From Warburgia ugandensis (lineage: Eukaryota; Streptophyta; Magnoliopsida; Canellales; Canellaceae): 64,000 nt of DNA. The stretch lies in NCBI GenBank assembly GCA_035236585.1, contig CP141128.1, positions 54,053,257 to 54,117,256 on the forward strand. The letters run 5' to 3'. The translations under genes and the position numbers were made by a program. The notes under the pieces are model-generated. The model saw only the letters and a program-made list of their open reading frames with translations. It ran no database searches and was not told where the DNA came from. Of the stretch, positions 12,268-22,840 are shown piece after piece. How positions within the stretch are numbered: the stretch's first letter is position 1; each line of letters begins with the position of its first letter.

Positions 12268-13074
12268 CTCTCTTTGGCCCGCCCTCATCGGTAAAGGCTA
12301 CACTTATCATGCAATCTATGCATGTAGCACATGTCTTGCCAATATATGCACGATGTATTTTTAAAAACCTGCCCTCTTTGGGTCCCTCACAACTGCCTAA
12401 CCCTCGGCACTCCAGCGTCTTTTGGTAACGCTCAAGGACATGCAATTTTTGCAAGAACTTATGCTTCACAATCATGAAATGTATTCAATAGTTTGCAAAA
12501 TATATCTATGCATAATGTATATGCAATTATTTACAAAACATGTCTATGCATAAAGCATTTATCACATGCATGCTGAATTAAGTTATGCTAAACAAGTCAT
12601 ATACTTAAAACATGTATTCTAAATCAATAATAGTTCTTTTAAAAGCATCTAGTAGTGATAGAGCACCTACCTGACTAGGTTGCGCTAACCCTTTTGTCCT
12701 CGTACGCTCCTGAACATGGTTTGGGGACTCAAGGTTAGTTTGGCCTATCTTTTATGGCTTTTTAGAGTAATTAGTCTTATTACTTAGGCCTTAGGGGTCC
12801 ATCCCTATGCCTATGGGTGTCCTAAGGTCCTAATTGGGCCTTGGTATCCTTATTTTTCCAAAGGTCTGGTGGCCACGCGCCACCATCCTATTCTAAGGGT
12901 CATGCCCACCTTTGATTGGGCCTTGATCAGGGATTTTATAGTTTGGATTTGTCCGCGTCGTTGACATGTACACAACACCTTTTGCGGCGCCTCAATCGGA
13001 GCTCTAGATCTCAAGTTATAAGCGTTTTAGTGTCGCACGTATATAGAAGTCTTAAAAATAAAAAGACGGAATGC

Positions 13075-13250
13075 TAGGGCGCTGCGCGTCTGCATTGTGC
13101 GCCCCGGCTTCCTTAAGGAACGAAAAAAACCCGCAGCGCTAGCGCACTGCGTGTCTGCGGCGTACGCCTCAGTGGGCGCGTCTGCAGACGCGCCGGATTT
13201 TCCCGCTTCTCTTTCTCTTTTGCGGGCGCGTCCCTGGACGCGCCCGTTTG
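13075..13250. other. GC-rich palindromic patch in LTR 2
   Basis: Contains a perfect 20-bp palindrome at 13175-13194 (GGCGCGTCTG and its complement). It also contains an 11-bp inverted repeat with a 2-bp spacer at 13223-13246 (CGGGCGCGTCC / GGACGCGCCCG). It lies about 330-500 bp downstream of the TATA box in transcript direction. LTR 3 has a less perfect counterpart near 28990-29060 and LTR 4 a decayed one near 51870-51910. Confidence 0.75.
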
Positions 13251-13580
13251 GTTTTTCAAACAGAACGACATGGGACGTTCCGACTGGAACATCCTACTCG
13301 TTGGGGAACCAGGGCATCCTCAGGACATCCTGGTTCGACCTTGTCGAACCAGTGCGGCCCAGGGGACATCCCTGGGTCCTTGGTGAGTCTCCAGGGCTCC
13401 ATTTTGCATGCTTTTTCATGCAAAAACCTAGGGAAATTGACCTTGGAACTATGGTGGAGATGGGTTTTGAGGGATCTTGGGCATACCTGGTTCGTTCCTG
13501 GGTTTTTCTCCTTGTTTTTCCCTCTAGGTCACTGCTCCACGACGGGTTTTCTTCAACATTTTGGGCTGCCATTATAGCTC

Positions 13581-13588
13581 TATTTATA
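13581..13588 (-). promoter_or_regulatory. Candidate TATA box of LTR 2
   Basis: The minus strand reads GCTCTATAAATAGAGC, a strong TATA box set inside a short palindrome. It is 404 bp from the LTR 5' end. Transcription would start near 13550 and proceed towards lower coordinates. Confidence 0.65.
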
Positions 13589-13689
13589 GAGCTAAGAGAG
13601 GGTTCTAGAGGGGGCTCTCACCGCCTTTGAATGGCGGTGATTTCTCCTCCAATCACTGCCGTTCTAGAACCTTCTAGAGGTTGAAGATG

Positions 13690-13992
13690 AAGGGGTGCCC
13701 GTATCAAAACGGGCCCCTGTCTTTTGCAAGTTAAAACCTTTTTTGTAAAAATTACGTTTTTGCCCCTGAACGTCAAAGGGCCATAACTTGCTCGTTTTAA
13801 CTCCGTTTTGGGTGATTTTGGTCTTGTTGAATTCCTTTTTCTGAGATGCATCTAATGGAACTATTTTTAGGACCAAATTTCTGGGTTCAGTTGAGGTAAA
13901 TAGTGAAATGACCAAAATGCCCTTATCTTCAAAACCTGATCTTTTCATTGCTTAACTTGGAATTTCAATATTACAAAATTGGATTCATTAAA
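13690..13992 (-). repeat. U3 segment of LTR 2 homologous to the satellite monomer
   Basis: Read on the minus strand, this ~303-bp segment follows the satellite monomer from end to end. Shared landmarks in order are a TGTAA-type start, GATCAGGTT.TGA, AATTTGG, CCATTAGAT, CTCAGAAAA, GGAAT.CAAC, GGAGTT or GAGTT, AGTTATGG, CAGGG, and CAGGGG.CC..TTTTGATA. From AATTTGG to AGTTATGG the two align without gaps over about 100 positions, with roughly two thirds identical by hand count. The main length difference is about 36 bp between GATCAGGTT and AATTTGG. The matching part of LTR 4 is 52292-52595. Confidence 0.85.
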
Positions 13993-16900
13993 ATATCTTT
14001 TAATAGCATAATAATTTGGAATTAAAACTAAAAGCATTATATAATGCTCAAAAAATGGAATCCAACGAGCCAAGGAATGCTGAAAATAGAGTTCGTATGA
14101 AGGAGTTATGGGACTTCAAAGTCAGGGCTATATCATTAAGAAAGAGTGAAAAAAAAAACATAGAAACCTCATGGGGCAATTTTGATATTGGCGGGGGCGT
14201 ACTGGTGCAACAACCTTAAAATTTTACTATTCCATGATAACATTATGAGTTTTTAATAAGTATATCTTCCAATACCATAATAATTTCAAATTATGGCTGA
14301 TACCATTATATGGTATTCAGAAAATGGAATCCAAGGAGCCAAGGAACACTGAAAATAGAGTTCGTATGAAGGAGTTATGGGACTTCAAAGTTAGCACTAT
14401 TTCAGTAATTAAAAGTGAAAAAGAAAACATAGAAACCTCAGGGGGCCATTTTGATAATGGCAGGGCTCACTAGTGTAACAACCTTAAAATTTTACTCTTC
14501 CATGATCAGGTCCTGAGCTTTCAAGAAATATATCTTTTAATAGCATAATAATTTGAAATTAAAAGGAAAAGCATTACTTAATATTCAGAAAATGGAATCC
14601 AACGAGCCAAGGAATGCTGAAAATAGAGTCCGTATGATGGAGCTATGGACTTCAAAGTCAGAGTTATTTTATTAAGTAAAAGTAAAAAAAACACAGAGAA
14701 ACTTCATGGTGCCATTTTGATATGAGCGAGGCTTACTGGTGTAACAACCTCAAAATTTTACTATTCCATGATAGGTTATGAGTATTTAAGAAGTATAACT
14801 TTTAATGGCATAATAATTTGGAATTAAAATTAAAAGCATTAGGTAATACTAAGAAAATGGAATCCAACGAGCCAAGGAATGCTGAAAATAGAGTTCGTAT
14901 GAAGGAGTTATGGGACCTCAAAGTTAGAAAAAAAAACATAGAAACCTCATGGGGCAATTCTGATATTGGCAAGGCTCACGGGCCTAAGAACCTTAAAATT
15001 TTGCTTTTCCATAATAAGGTTAATAGTATTTAACAAGTATAACTTTTAATAGCATAATAATTTTAAATTAAACCTGAAAGCTTTAGATAGTACTCAGAAA
15101 ATGGAATCCAAGGAGCTAAGGAACGCTGAAAATAGAGCTCGTATGAGGGAGTTATGGGACATCAAAGTCAGGGCTATTTCATTAACTAAGAGTGAAAAAA
15201 AAAACATAGGAATCTCAGGGGGCCATTTTGATAATGGTGGGGATCACTGGGGTAACAACCTTAAAATTTTACTCTTCCATGATCAGGTCATGAGCTTTCA
15301 AGAAGTATATCTTTTAATAGCATAATAATTTAGAATTAAAACTAAAACAATTAGATAATACTCAGAAAATGGAATCCCATGAGCCAAGGCATGCCGAAAC
15401 TAGAGTCCGTATGAAGGAGCTATGGACTTCAAAGTTAGGGTTATTAAACATAGTATAAGAGAAAAACAAATCATAGAAACTTCATGGTGCCATTTTGATA
15501 TTGGCGAGGCTCAATGGTGTAACAACCTTAAAATTTTACTACTCAATGATCAGGTTATGATTATTTAAGAAGTATATCTTTTAATAGCATAATAATTTCA
15601 AATTAAAGCTGAAACCATTAGATGGTACTCAGAAAATGGAATGCAACGAGCCAAGGAACGCTAAAAATACAGTTCGTATGAAGGAGTTATGGGACTTCAA
15701 AGACAGGGCTACTTCATTAAGTAAATGTTAAAAAAAAGGGGAGCAACCTCATGGGGCAATTTTTCTATTGGCGGGGGCATACTGGAGTAACAACCTTAAA
15801 ATTTTACTATTCCACGATAACATTAGGATTTTTTAAGAACTATATCTTCTAATAGCATAATAATTTCAAATTAAAGCTGATACCATTATATAGTGTTCAG
15901 AAAATGTAATCTAACGAGCCAAGGAACGCTGAAAATGGAGTTCGTATGAAGGAGTTATGGGCCTTCAAAGTCAGGGCTATTTCATTAATTAAAAGTGAAA
16001 AAGAAAACATAGAAATCTCAGGGGGCATTTTGATAATGGCGGGGCTCACTGCTGTGACAACCTTAAAATTTTACTCTACCATGATTAGGTCTTGAGCTTT
16101 CAATAAGTATATCTTTTAATACATAATAATTAGGAATTATAACTAAAAGCATTAGATAATACTCAACAAATGGAATCCAACGAGGCAGGGAATGCTGAAA
16201 ATAGAGTCCGTATGAAGGAGCTATGGACTTCAAAGTCATGGTTATTTCATTAAGTAAAAGTGAAAAAAAAAACATAGAAACTTCATGGTGCGATTTTGTT
16301 ATTGGCAAGGCTCATTGGTGTAACAACCTCAAAATTTTACTATTCCATGATTAGGTTATGAGTATTTAAGAAGTATAACTTTTAATAGCATAAAAATTTC
16401 AAATTAAATCTAAAATCATTTGTTAGTACTTAGAAAATGGAATCAAGGGAGCTAAGGAATGCTGAAAATAGAGCTCATATGGAGTTATGGGACTTCAAAG
16501 TCAGGGCTATTTGATTAACTAAGAGTGAAAAAAAAAAACATAGAAACCTCATGGGGCTATTTTGATATTGGCGAGGCTCACTGGCATAACAACCTTAAAA
16601 TTTTGCTATTCTATGATTAGGTTATGAGTATTTAAGAAGTATATCTTTTAATAGCATAATAATTTCGAGGTAGAGTTGAAACCATTAGATAATACTCAGA
16701 AAATGGAATCCAACGAGCCAAGGAATGCTGGAAATAGGGTTCGTATGAAGGAGTTATGGGACTTCAAAGTCAGGACTACTTCATAAAGTAAATGTCAAAA
16801 AAAAAGGAGGGAGAAACCTCATGGGGGAATTTTGCTACTGGCGGTGGCGCACTAGTGCAACAACCTTAAAATTTTACTATTCCATGATAATGTTATGAGT

Positions 16901-19900
16901 TTTTGAGAAATATATCTTCTTATAGTATAAAATTTTCAAATTAAAGCTGATACCATTAAAAAGTATTCAGAAAATGGAATCCAAGGAGCCAAGGAACGCT
17001 GAAAATAGAGTTCGTATGAAGGAGTTATGGGTGAGGCTCACTGGTGTAACAACCTTAAAATTTTACTATTCCATGATCAGGTTATGAGTATTTAAGAGGT
17101 ACATCTTTTAATAGCATAATAATTTCAAATTAAAGCAGAAATCATTTGTTAGTACTTAGAAAATGGAATCCAAGGAGCCAAGGAACGTTGAAAATAGAGT
17201 TCGTATGAAGGTGTTATGGGACTTCAATGTCAGGGCTATTTCATTAACTAAGAGTGAAAAAAAAAGATAGAAACCTCAGGGGGCCATTTTGATAAAGGCG
17301 GGGCTCACTGGTGTAACAACCTTAAAATTTCACTCTTCCATGATTAGGTCATGAGCTTTCAAGAAGTATATCTTTTAATAGCATAATAATTTGGAATTAA
17401 AACTAAAACCATTAGATAATACGCAGTAAATATAATCCAACGAGCCAAGGAATGCTCAAATAGAGCCCATATGAAGGAGCTATGGACTTCAAGGTCAAGG
17501 TTATTTCATTAAGTAAAAGTGTAAAAAATACATAGAAACTTCATGCTGCCATTTTGATATTGGTGAGGCTCACTGGTGTAACATCCTTAAAATTTTACTA
17601 TTCCATGATTAGGTTATGAGTATTTAAGAAGTATAACTTTTAATGGCATAATAATTTCAAATTAAAGCTGAAATCATTTGTTAGTTTTTAGAAAATGGAA
17701 TCCAAGCAGCCAAGGAACGCTAAAAATAGAGCTCGTCGAAGGAGTTATGGGACTTCAAATTCAGGACTATCTCATTAACTAAGAGTGAAAAAAAAAACAT
17801 AGAAACCTCATGGGGCAATTTCGATATTGGCGAGGCTCACGGGCGCAACAAACTTAAAATTTTGCTCTTGCATAATCAGGTTACGAGTGTTTAAGAAGTA
17901 TGACTTTTAATAGCATAATAATTTCAAATTAAAGCTGCAATCATCTGTTAATACTTAGAAAATCGAATGCAAGGAATGCTGAAAATGGAGTTTGTATGAA
18001 GGAGTTATGGGAGTTCAAAGTTGGGGCTATTTCATTAATTCAAAGTGAAAAAGAAAACGTAGAAACCTCCAGGGCCTATTTTGATAATGGCGGGGCTCAC
18101 TACTGTAACAACCTTAAAATTTTACTCTTCCATGATCAGGTCATGAGCTGTCAAGAAGTATATCTTTTAATGGCATAATAATTTGGAATTAAAACAAAAA
18201 CCATTCTATAATACGCACAAAATGGAATCGATCGAGCTAAGGAATGCTAAAATAGAGTCCGTATGAAGGAGCTAGGGACTTCAATGTCAGGGTTATTTCA
18301 TTAAGTAAAAGTGAAAAAAAAAAAAAAAACATAGAAACTTCATGGTGCCATTTTGATATTGGCGAGGCTCACTGGTGAAACAACCTTAAAATTTTACTAT
18401 TGCATGATCAGGTTATGAGTATTTAAGTGGTATATCTTTTAATAGAATAATAATTTCAAATTGAAGCTGAAATCATTTGTTAGTACATAGAAAATGGAAT
18501 CCAAGGAGGCATGGAACGTTGAAAATAGAGCTTGTATGAAGGAGTTATGGGACTTCAAAGTCAGGGCTATTTCATTAACTAAGAGTGAAAAAAAAAAATA
18601 GAAACCTCAGGGGGCCATTTTGATAAAGGCGGGGCTCACTGGTGTAACAACCTTAAAATTTCACTCTTCCATGATCAGGTCATGAGCTTTCAAGAAGTAT
18701 ATCTTTTAATAGCATAATAATTTGGAATTAAAACTAAAACCATTAGATAATAGGCAGTAAATATAATCCAACGAGCCAAGGAATGCTCAAATAGAGCCCA
18801 TATGAAGTAGCTATGGACTTCAAAGTTAAGGTTATTTCATTAAGTAAAAGTGTAAAAAAAACATAGAAACTTCATGCTGCCATTTTGATATTGGCGAGGC
18901 TCACTAGTGTAACAACCTTAAAATTTTACTATTCCATGATTAGGTAATGAGTATTTAAGAAGTATCACTTTTAATGGCATAATAATTTCAAATTAAAGCT
19001 GGAATCATTTGTTAGTGCTTAGAAAATGGAATCCTAGCAGGCAAGGAACACTAAAAATAGAGCTCGTATGAAGGAGTTATGGGATTTCAAATTCAGTACT
19101 ATTTCATTGACTACAAGTGAAAAAAAAACATAGAAACCTCATGGGGCAATTTTGATATTGGCGAGGCTCACGGGCACAACTAACTTAAAATTTTGCTATT
19201 CCATAATCAGGTTATGAGTATTTAAGAAGTATATCTTTTAATAGCATCATAATTTCAAATTAAAGTTGAAACCATTAGATAGTACTCGCAAAATGGAATG
19301 CAACGAGCCATGGAACGCTAAAAATAGAGTTCATATGAAGCAGTTATGTGACTTCAAAGTAAGGGTTACTTCATTAAATAAATGTTAGAAAAAAAGGGAG
19401 CAACCTCATGGTGTAATTTTGCTATTGGCGGTGGCGTACTGGTGTAACAACCTTAAAATTTTACTATTCCATGATAACGTTATGAGTTTTTAAGAAGTAT
19501 ATCTTCTAATAGCATAATAATTTCAAATTAAAGCTGATACCACTAAAAAGTATTCAGAAAATGGAATCCAAGGAGCCAAGGAACACTGAAAATAGAGTTC
19601 GTATGGAGTTATGGGACTCCAAAATATGTATATTGCATTAATTAAGAGTGAAAAAGAAAACATAGAAACCTCAGGGGGCCATTTTGATAATGGTGGAGTT
19701 CACTGGTGTAACAACCTTAAAAATTTTTTACTCTTCCATGATAAAGTCATGAGCTTTCAAGAAGTATCTCCTTTAATAGCATAATAATTTGGAATTAAAA
19801 CTAAAACCATTAGATAATACTCAGAAAATCGAATCCAACGAGCCAAGGAATGCTGAAACTAGAGTTCGTATGAAGGTGCTATGGACTTCGAAGTCAGGGT

Positions 19901-20799
19901 TATTTCATTAAGTTAAAGTGAAACACAAGATAGAAACATCATTGGCGAGGCTCACTGGTGTAACAACCTTAAAATTTTACTATTCCATGATCAGGTTATG
20001 AGTATTTAAGAAGTATAACTTTTAATGGCTTAATAATTTCCGAAGAAACCTAAAATCAATTGTTAGTACTTAGAAAACAGAATCCAAGGAGCCAAGGAAT
20101 GCTGAAAATAGAGCTCATATGAAGGAGTTATGGGACTCCAAAGTTAGGGTAATTTCATTAACTTAGAGTAAAAAAAAACCAGAGAAACCTCATGCAGCAA
20201 TTTTGATATTGGGGTGGCTAACGGGCATATAAACCTTAAAATTTTGCCAGTCCACAATCAGGTTATGAGTATTTAAGAAGTATAACTTTTAATATCCTAA
20301 TAATTTCAAATTAAAGCTGAAATCATCTGTTAGTACTTAAAAAATGGAATCCAAGGAACCAGGGAACGCTGAAAATAGAGTTGGTATGAAGGAGCTATGG
20401 GACTTCAAAGTTAGGGCTATTTCATAAACTAAGAGTGAAAAAAAAACATAGAAACCTCATGGGGAAATTTTGATATTGGCGATGCTCACGGGCGTAACAA
20501 CCTTAAAATATTACTATTCCATGATCATGTTATGCGTATTTAAGAAGTATAACTTTTAATAGCACAATAATTTCAAATTAAATCTGAAATCATTTGTTAG
20601 TACTTAGAAAATGTCATCCAAGGAACGCTGAAAATAGAGCTCGTATGACGGGGTTATCGGACTTCAAAGTCAGGGCTATTTCATTAACTAAGAGTGAAAA
20701 AAAAACATAAAAACCACAGGGGGCCATTTTCATAATGCCAGGGCTCGTTGGTGTAACAACCTTAACATTTTACTCTTCCATGATCAGGTCATGAGCTTT

Positions 20800-22200
20800 C
20801 AAGAAGTATATCTTTTAATAGCATAATAATTTGGACTTAAAACTAAAACCATTCGATAATACGTAGAAAATGGAATCCAACGAGCCAAGGAATGCTGAAA
20901 TAGAGTCCGTATGAAGGAGCTATGGACTTCAAAGTCAGGGTTATTTCATTGAGTAAAAGTGAAAAAAAAACATAGAAACTTCATGGTGCCATTTTGATAT
21001 TGGCGAGGCTCACTGGTGTAACAACCTTAAATTTTTACGATTCCATGATCAGGCTATGAGGATTTAAGAAGTATGACTTTTAATAGCATAATAATTTCAA
21101 ATTGAAGTTGAGATCATTTGTTAGTACTTAGAAAATGGAATCCAAGGAGCCAAGGAACATTGAAAATAGAGCTCGTATGATGGAGTTATGGGACTTCAAA
21201 GCCAGGGCTATTTCATTAACTAAGAGTGAAAAAAGAACATAAAAACCTCATGGGGCAATTTAGATATTGGCGATGCTCACTGGCATAACAACCTTAAAAT
21301 ATTACTATTCAATGATCAGGTTATAAGTTTCTAAGAAGTATATCTTTTAATAGCATCATAATTTCAAATTAATGTTGAAACCATTAGATAGTACTTAGAA
21401 AATGGAATGCAACGAGCCATGGAATGCTGAAAATAGAGCTCGTATGAAGGAGTTATGTGACTTCAAATTTAGGATTACTTCATTAAATAAATGTTAGAAA
21501 AAAGAAGGGAGAAACCTCATGCGGCAATTTTGCTATTGGCGGTGGCGTACTGGAGTAACAACCTTAAACTTTTACTATTCCATGATAATGTTATGAGTTT
21601 TTAAGAACTATATCTTCTAATAGCATAATAATTTCAAATTAAAGCTGATACCACTAAAAGTATTCAGAAAATGGAATCCAAGGAGCCAAGGAACGGTGAA
21701 AATAGAGTTCGTATGAAGGAGTTATGGGACTCCAAAGTTAGGGCTATTTCATTAATTAAAAGTGAAAAAGAAAACATAGAAACCTCAGGGGGCCATTTTG
21801 ATAATGGTGGGGTTCACTGGTGTAACAAGCTTAAAATTTTACTCTTCCATGGTAAGGTCATGAGCTTTCGAGAAGTATATCTTTTAATAGCATAATAATT
21901 TGGAATTAAAACTAAAACCACTAGATAATACTCAGAAAATGGAATCCAATGATCCAAGGAATGCGGAAACTAGAGTCCGTATGAAGGAACTAGGGACTTC
22001 AAAGTCAGGGTTATTTCATTAAGTAAAAGTGAAAAACAACATCGAAACATCATGGTGCAATTTGATATTGGCGTGGCTCACTGGTGTAACAACCTTAAAA
22101 TTTTACTTTTCCATGATTAGGTTATGAGTATTTAAGAAGTATAACTTTTAATGGCATAATAATTTCAAAATAAAGTTGAAATCAATTGTTAGTACTTAGA
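20800..22200 (+). repeat. Satellite segment duplicated at 29.6-31.0 kb
   Basis: About five consecutive monomers share rare variants with 29600-31000. Examples are ATTTCATTGAGTAAA, CCTTAAATTTTTACGATTCC, AAAAAAGAACATAAAAACC and TTACTATTCAATGATCAGG, in the same order and spacing. The copies are about 8.8 kb apart, and LTR 3 now lies between them. Confidence 0.8.
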
Positions 22201-22794
22201 AAATGGAATCCAAGGAGCCAAGGAACGCTGAAATTAGAGCTTGTATGAAGGAGTTATGGGACTCCAAAGTTAGGGCAATTTCTTTAACTAAGAGTGAAAA
22301 AAAAAAAAACAGAGAAACCTCATGGGGCAATTTTGATATTGGCGTGGCTCACGGGCATATAAACCTTAAAATTTTGCTATTCCACAATCATGTTATGAGA
22401 ATTTAAGAAGTATAACTTTTAATAGCATAATAGTTTAAAATTAAAGCTGAAATCATCTGTTAGTACTTAGAAAATGGAATCCAAGGAGCCAGGGAACGCT
22501 GAAAATACAGTTGGTATGAAGGAGCTATGGGACTTCAAAGTCAGGGCTATGTCATTAACTAAGAGTGAAAAAAAAACCTAGAAACCTCATGGGGAAATTT
22601 AGACATTGGCGATGCTCACGGGCGTAACAACCTTAAAATATTACTATTCCATGATCATGTTATGCGTATTTAAGAAGTATAACTTTTAATAGCACAATAA
22701 TTTTGAATGAAATCTGAAATCAGTCGTTAGTACTTAGAAAATGTAATCCAAGGAACCAAGGAACGCTGAAAATAGAGCTCGTATGATGGAGTTA

Positions 22795-22840
22795 TGGGAC
22801 TTCAAAGTCAGGGGGCCATTCTGATAATGGCGGGGCTCAC
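22795..22840 (+). other. Microhomology deletion in a satellite monomer
   Basis: The monomer reads AAAGTCAGGGGGCCATT. The intact class A monomer has TCAGGG twice, about 47 bp apart: once after CAAAG and once before GGCCATT. Loss of one copy plus the DNA between gives this junction exactly. Confidence 0.75.

Larger units (their letters stand above)
11370..13992 (-). mobile_element. Solo LTR 2, ~2.6 kb, minus orientation
   Basis: Begins TGTGACGACCCGAG and ends GGATTCATTAAA on the + strand. LTR 4 ends in GGAGTCATTACA, so the terminal ACA has one change to AAA. It is flanked by a 5-bp duplication with no internal genes, so it is a solo LTR. In the sense (minus) direction: U3 from 13992, TATA box at 13588-13581, GC-rich palindromic patch at about 13250-13080, then a long A/T-rich segment with several CATGCA-type motifs. 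It belongs to the same subfamily as LTR 4: both have TTCGTCGTAAATCATGCAAT and the 16-bp minisatellite. LTR 3 and the 54.9-64 kb array have a different segment there. A 177-codon frame at 13097-13630 is antisense to the LTR transcript, crosses the promoter and is not conserved, so it is not called as a gene. Confidence 0.88.
11365..13997. other. Target site duplication of LTR 2 (ATATC)
   Basis: ATATC at 11365-11369 is repeated at 13993-13997. Joining the flanks restores the satellite reading GAAGTATATCTTTTAATAGC, which confirms a clean insertion of 2623 bp. Confidence 0.88.

Noticed and set aside
13097-13630. 177-codon frame in LTR 2
   Set aside because: It is antisense to the LTR transcript, lies over the GC-rich patch and TATA box, is not conserved in LTRs 3 and 4, and has no recognisable domain.
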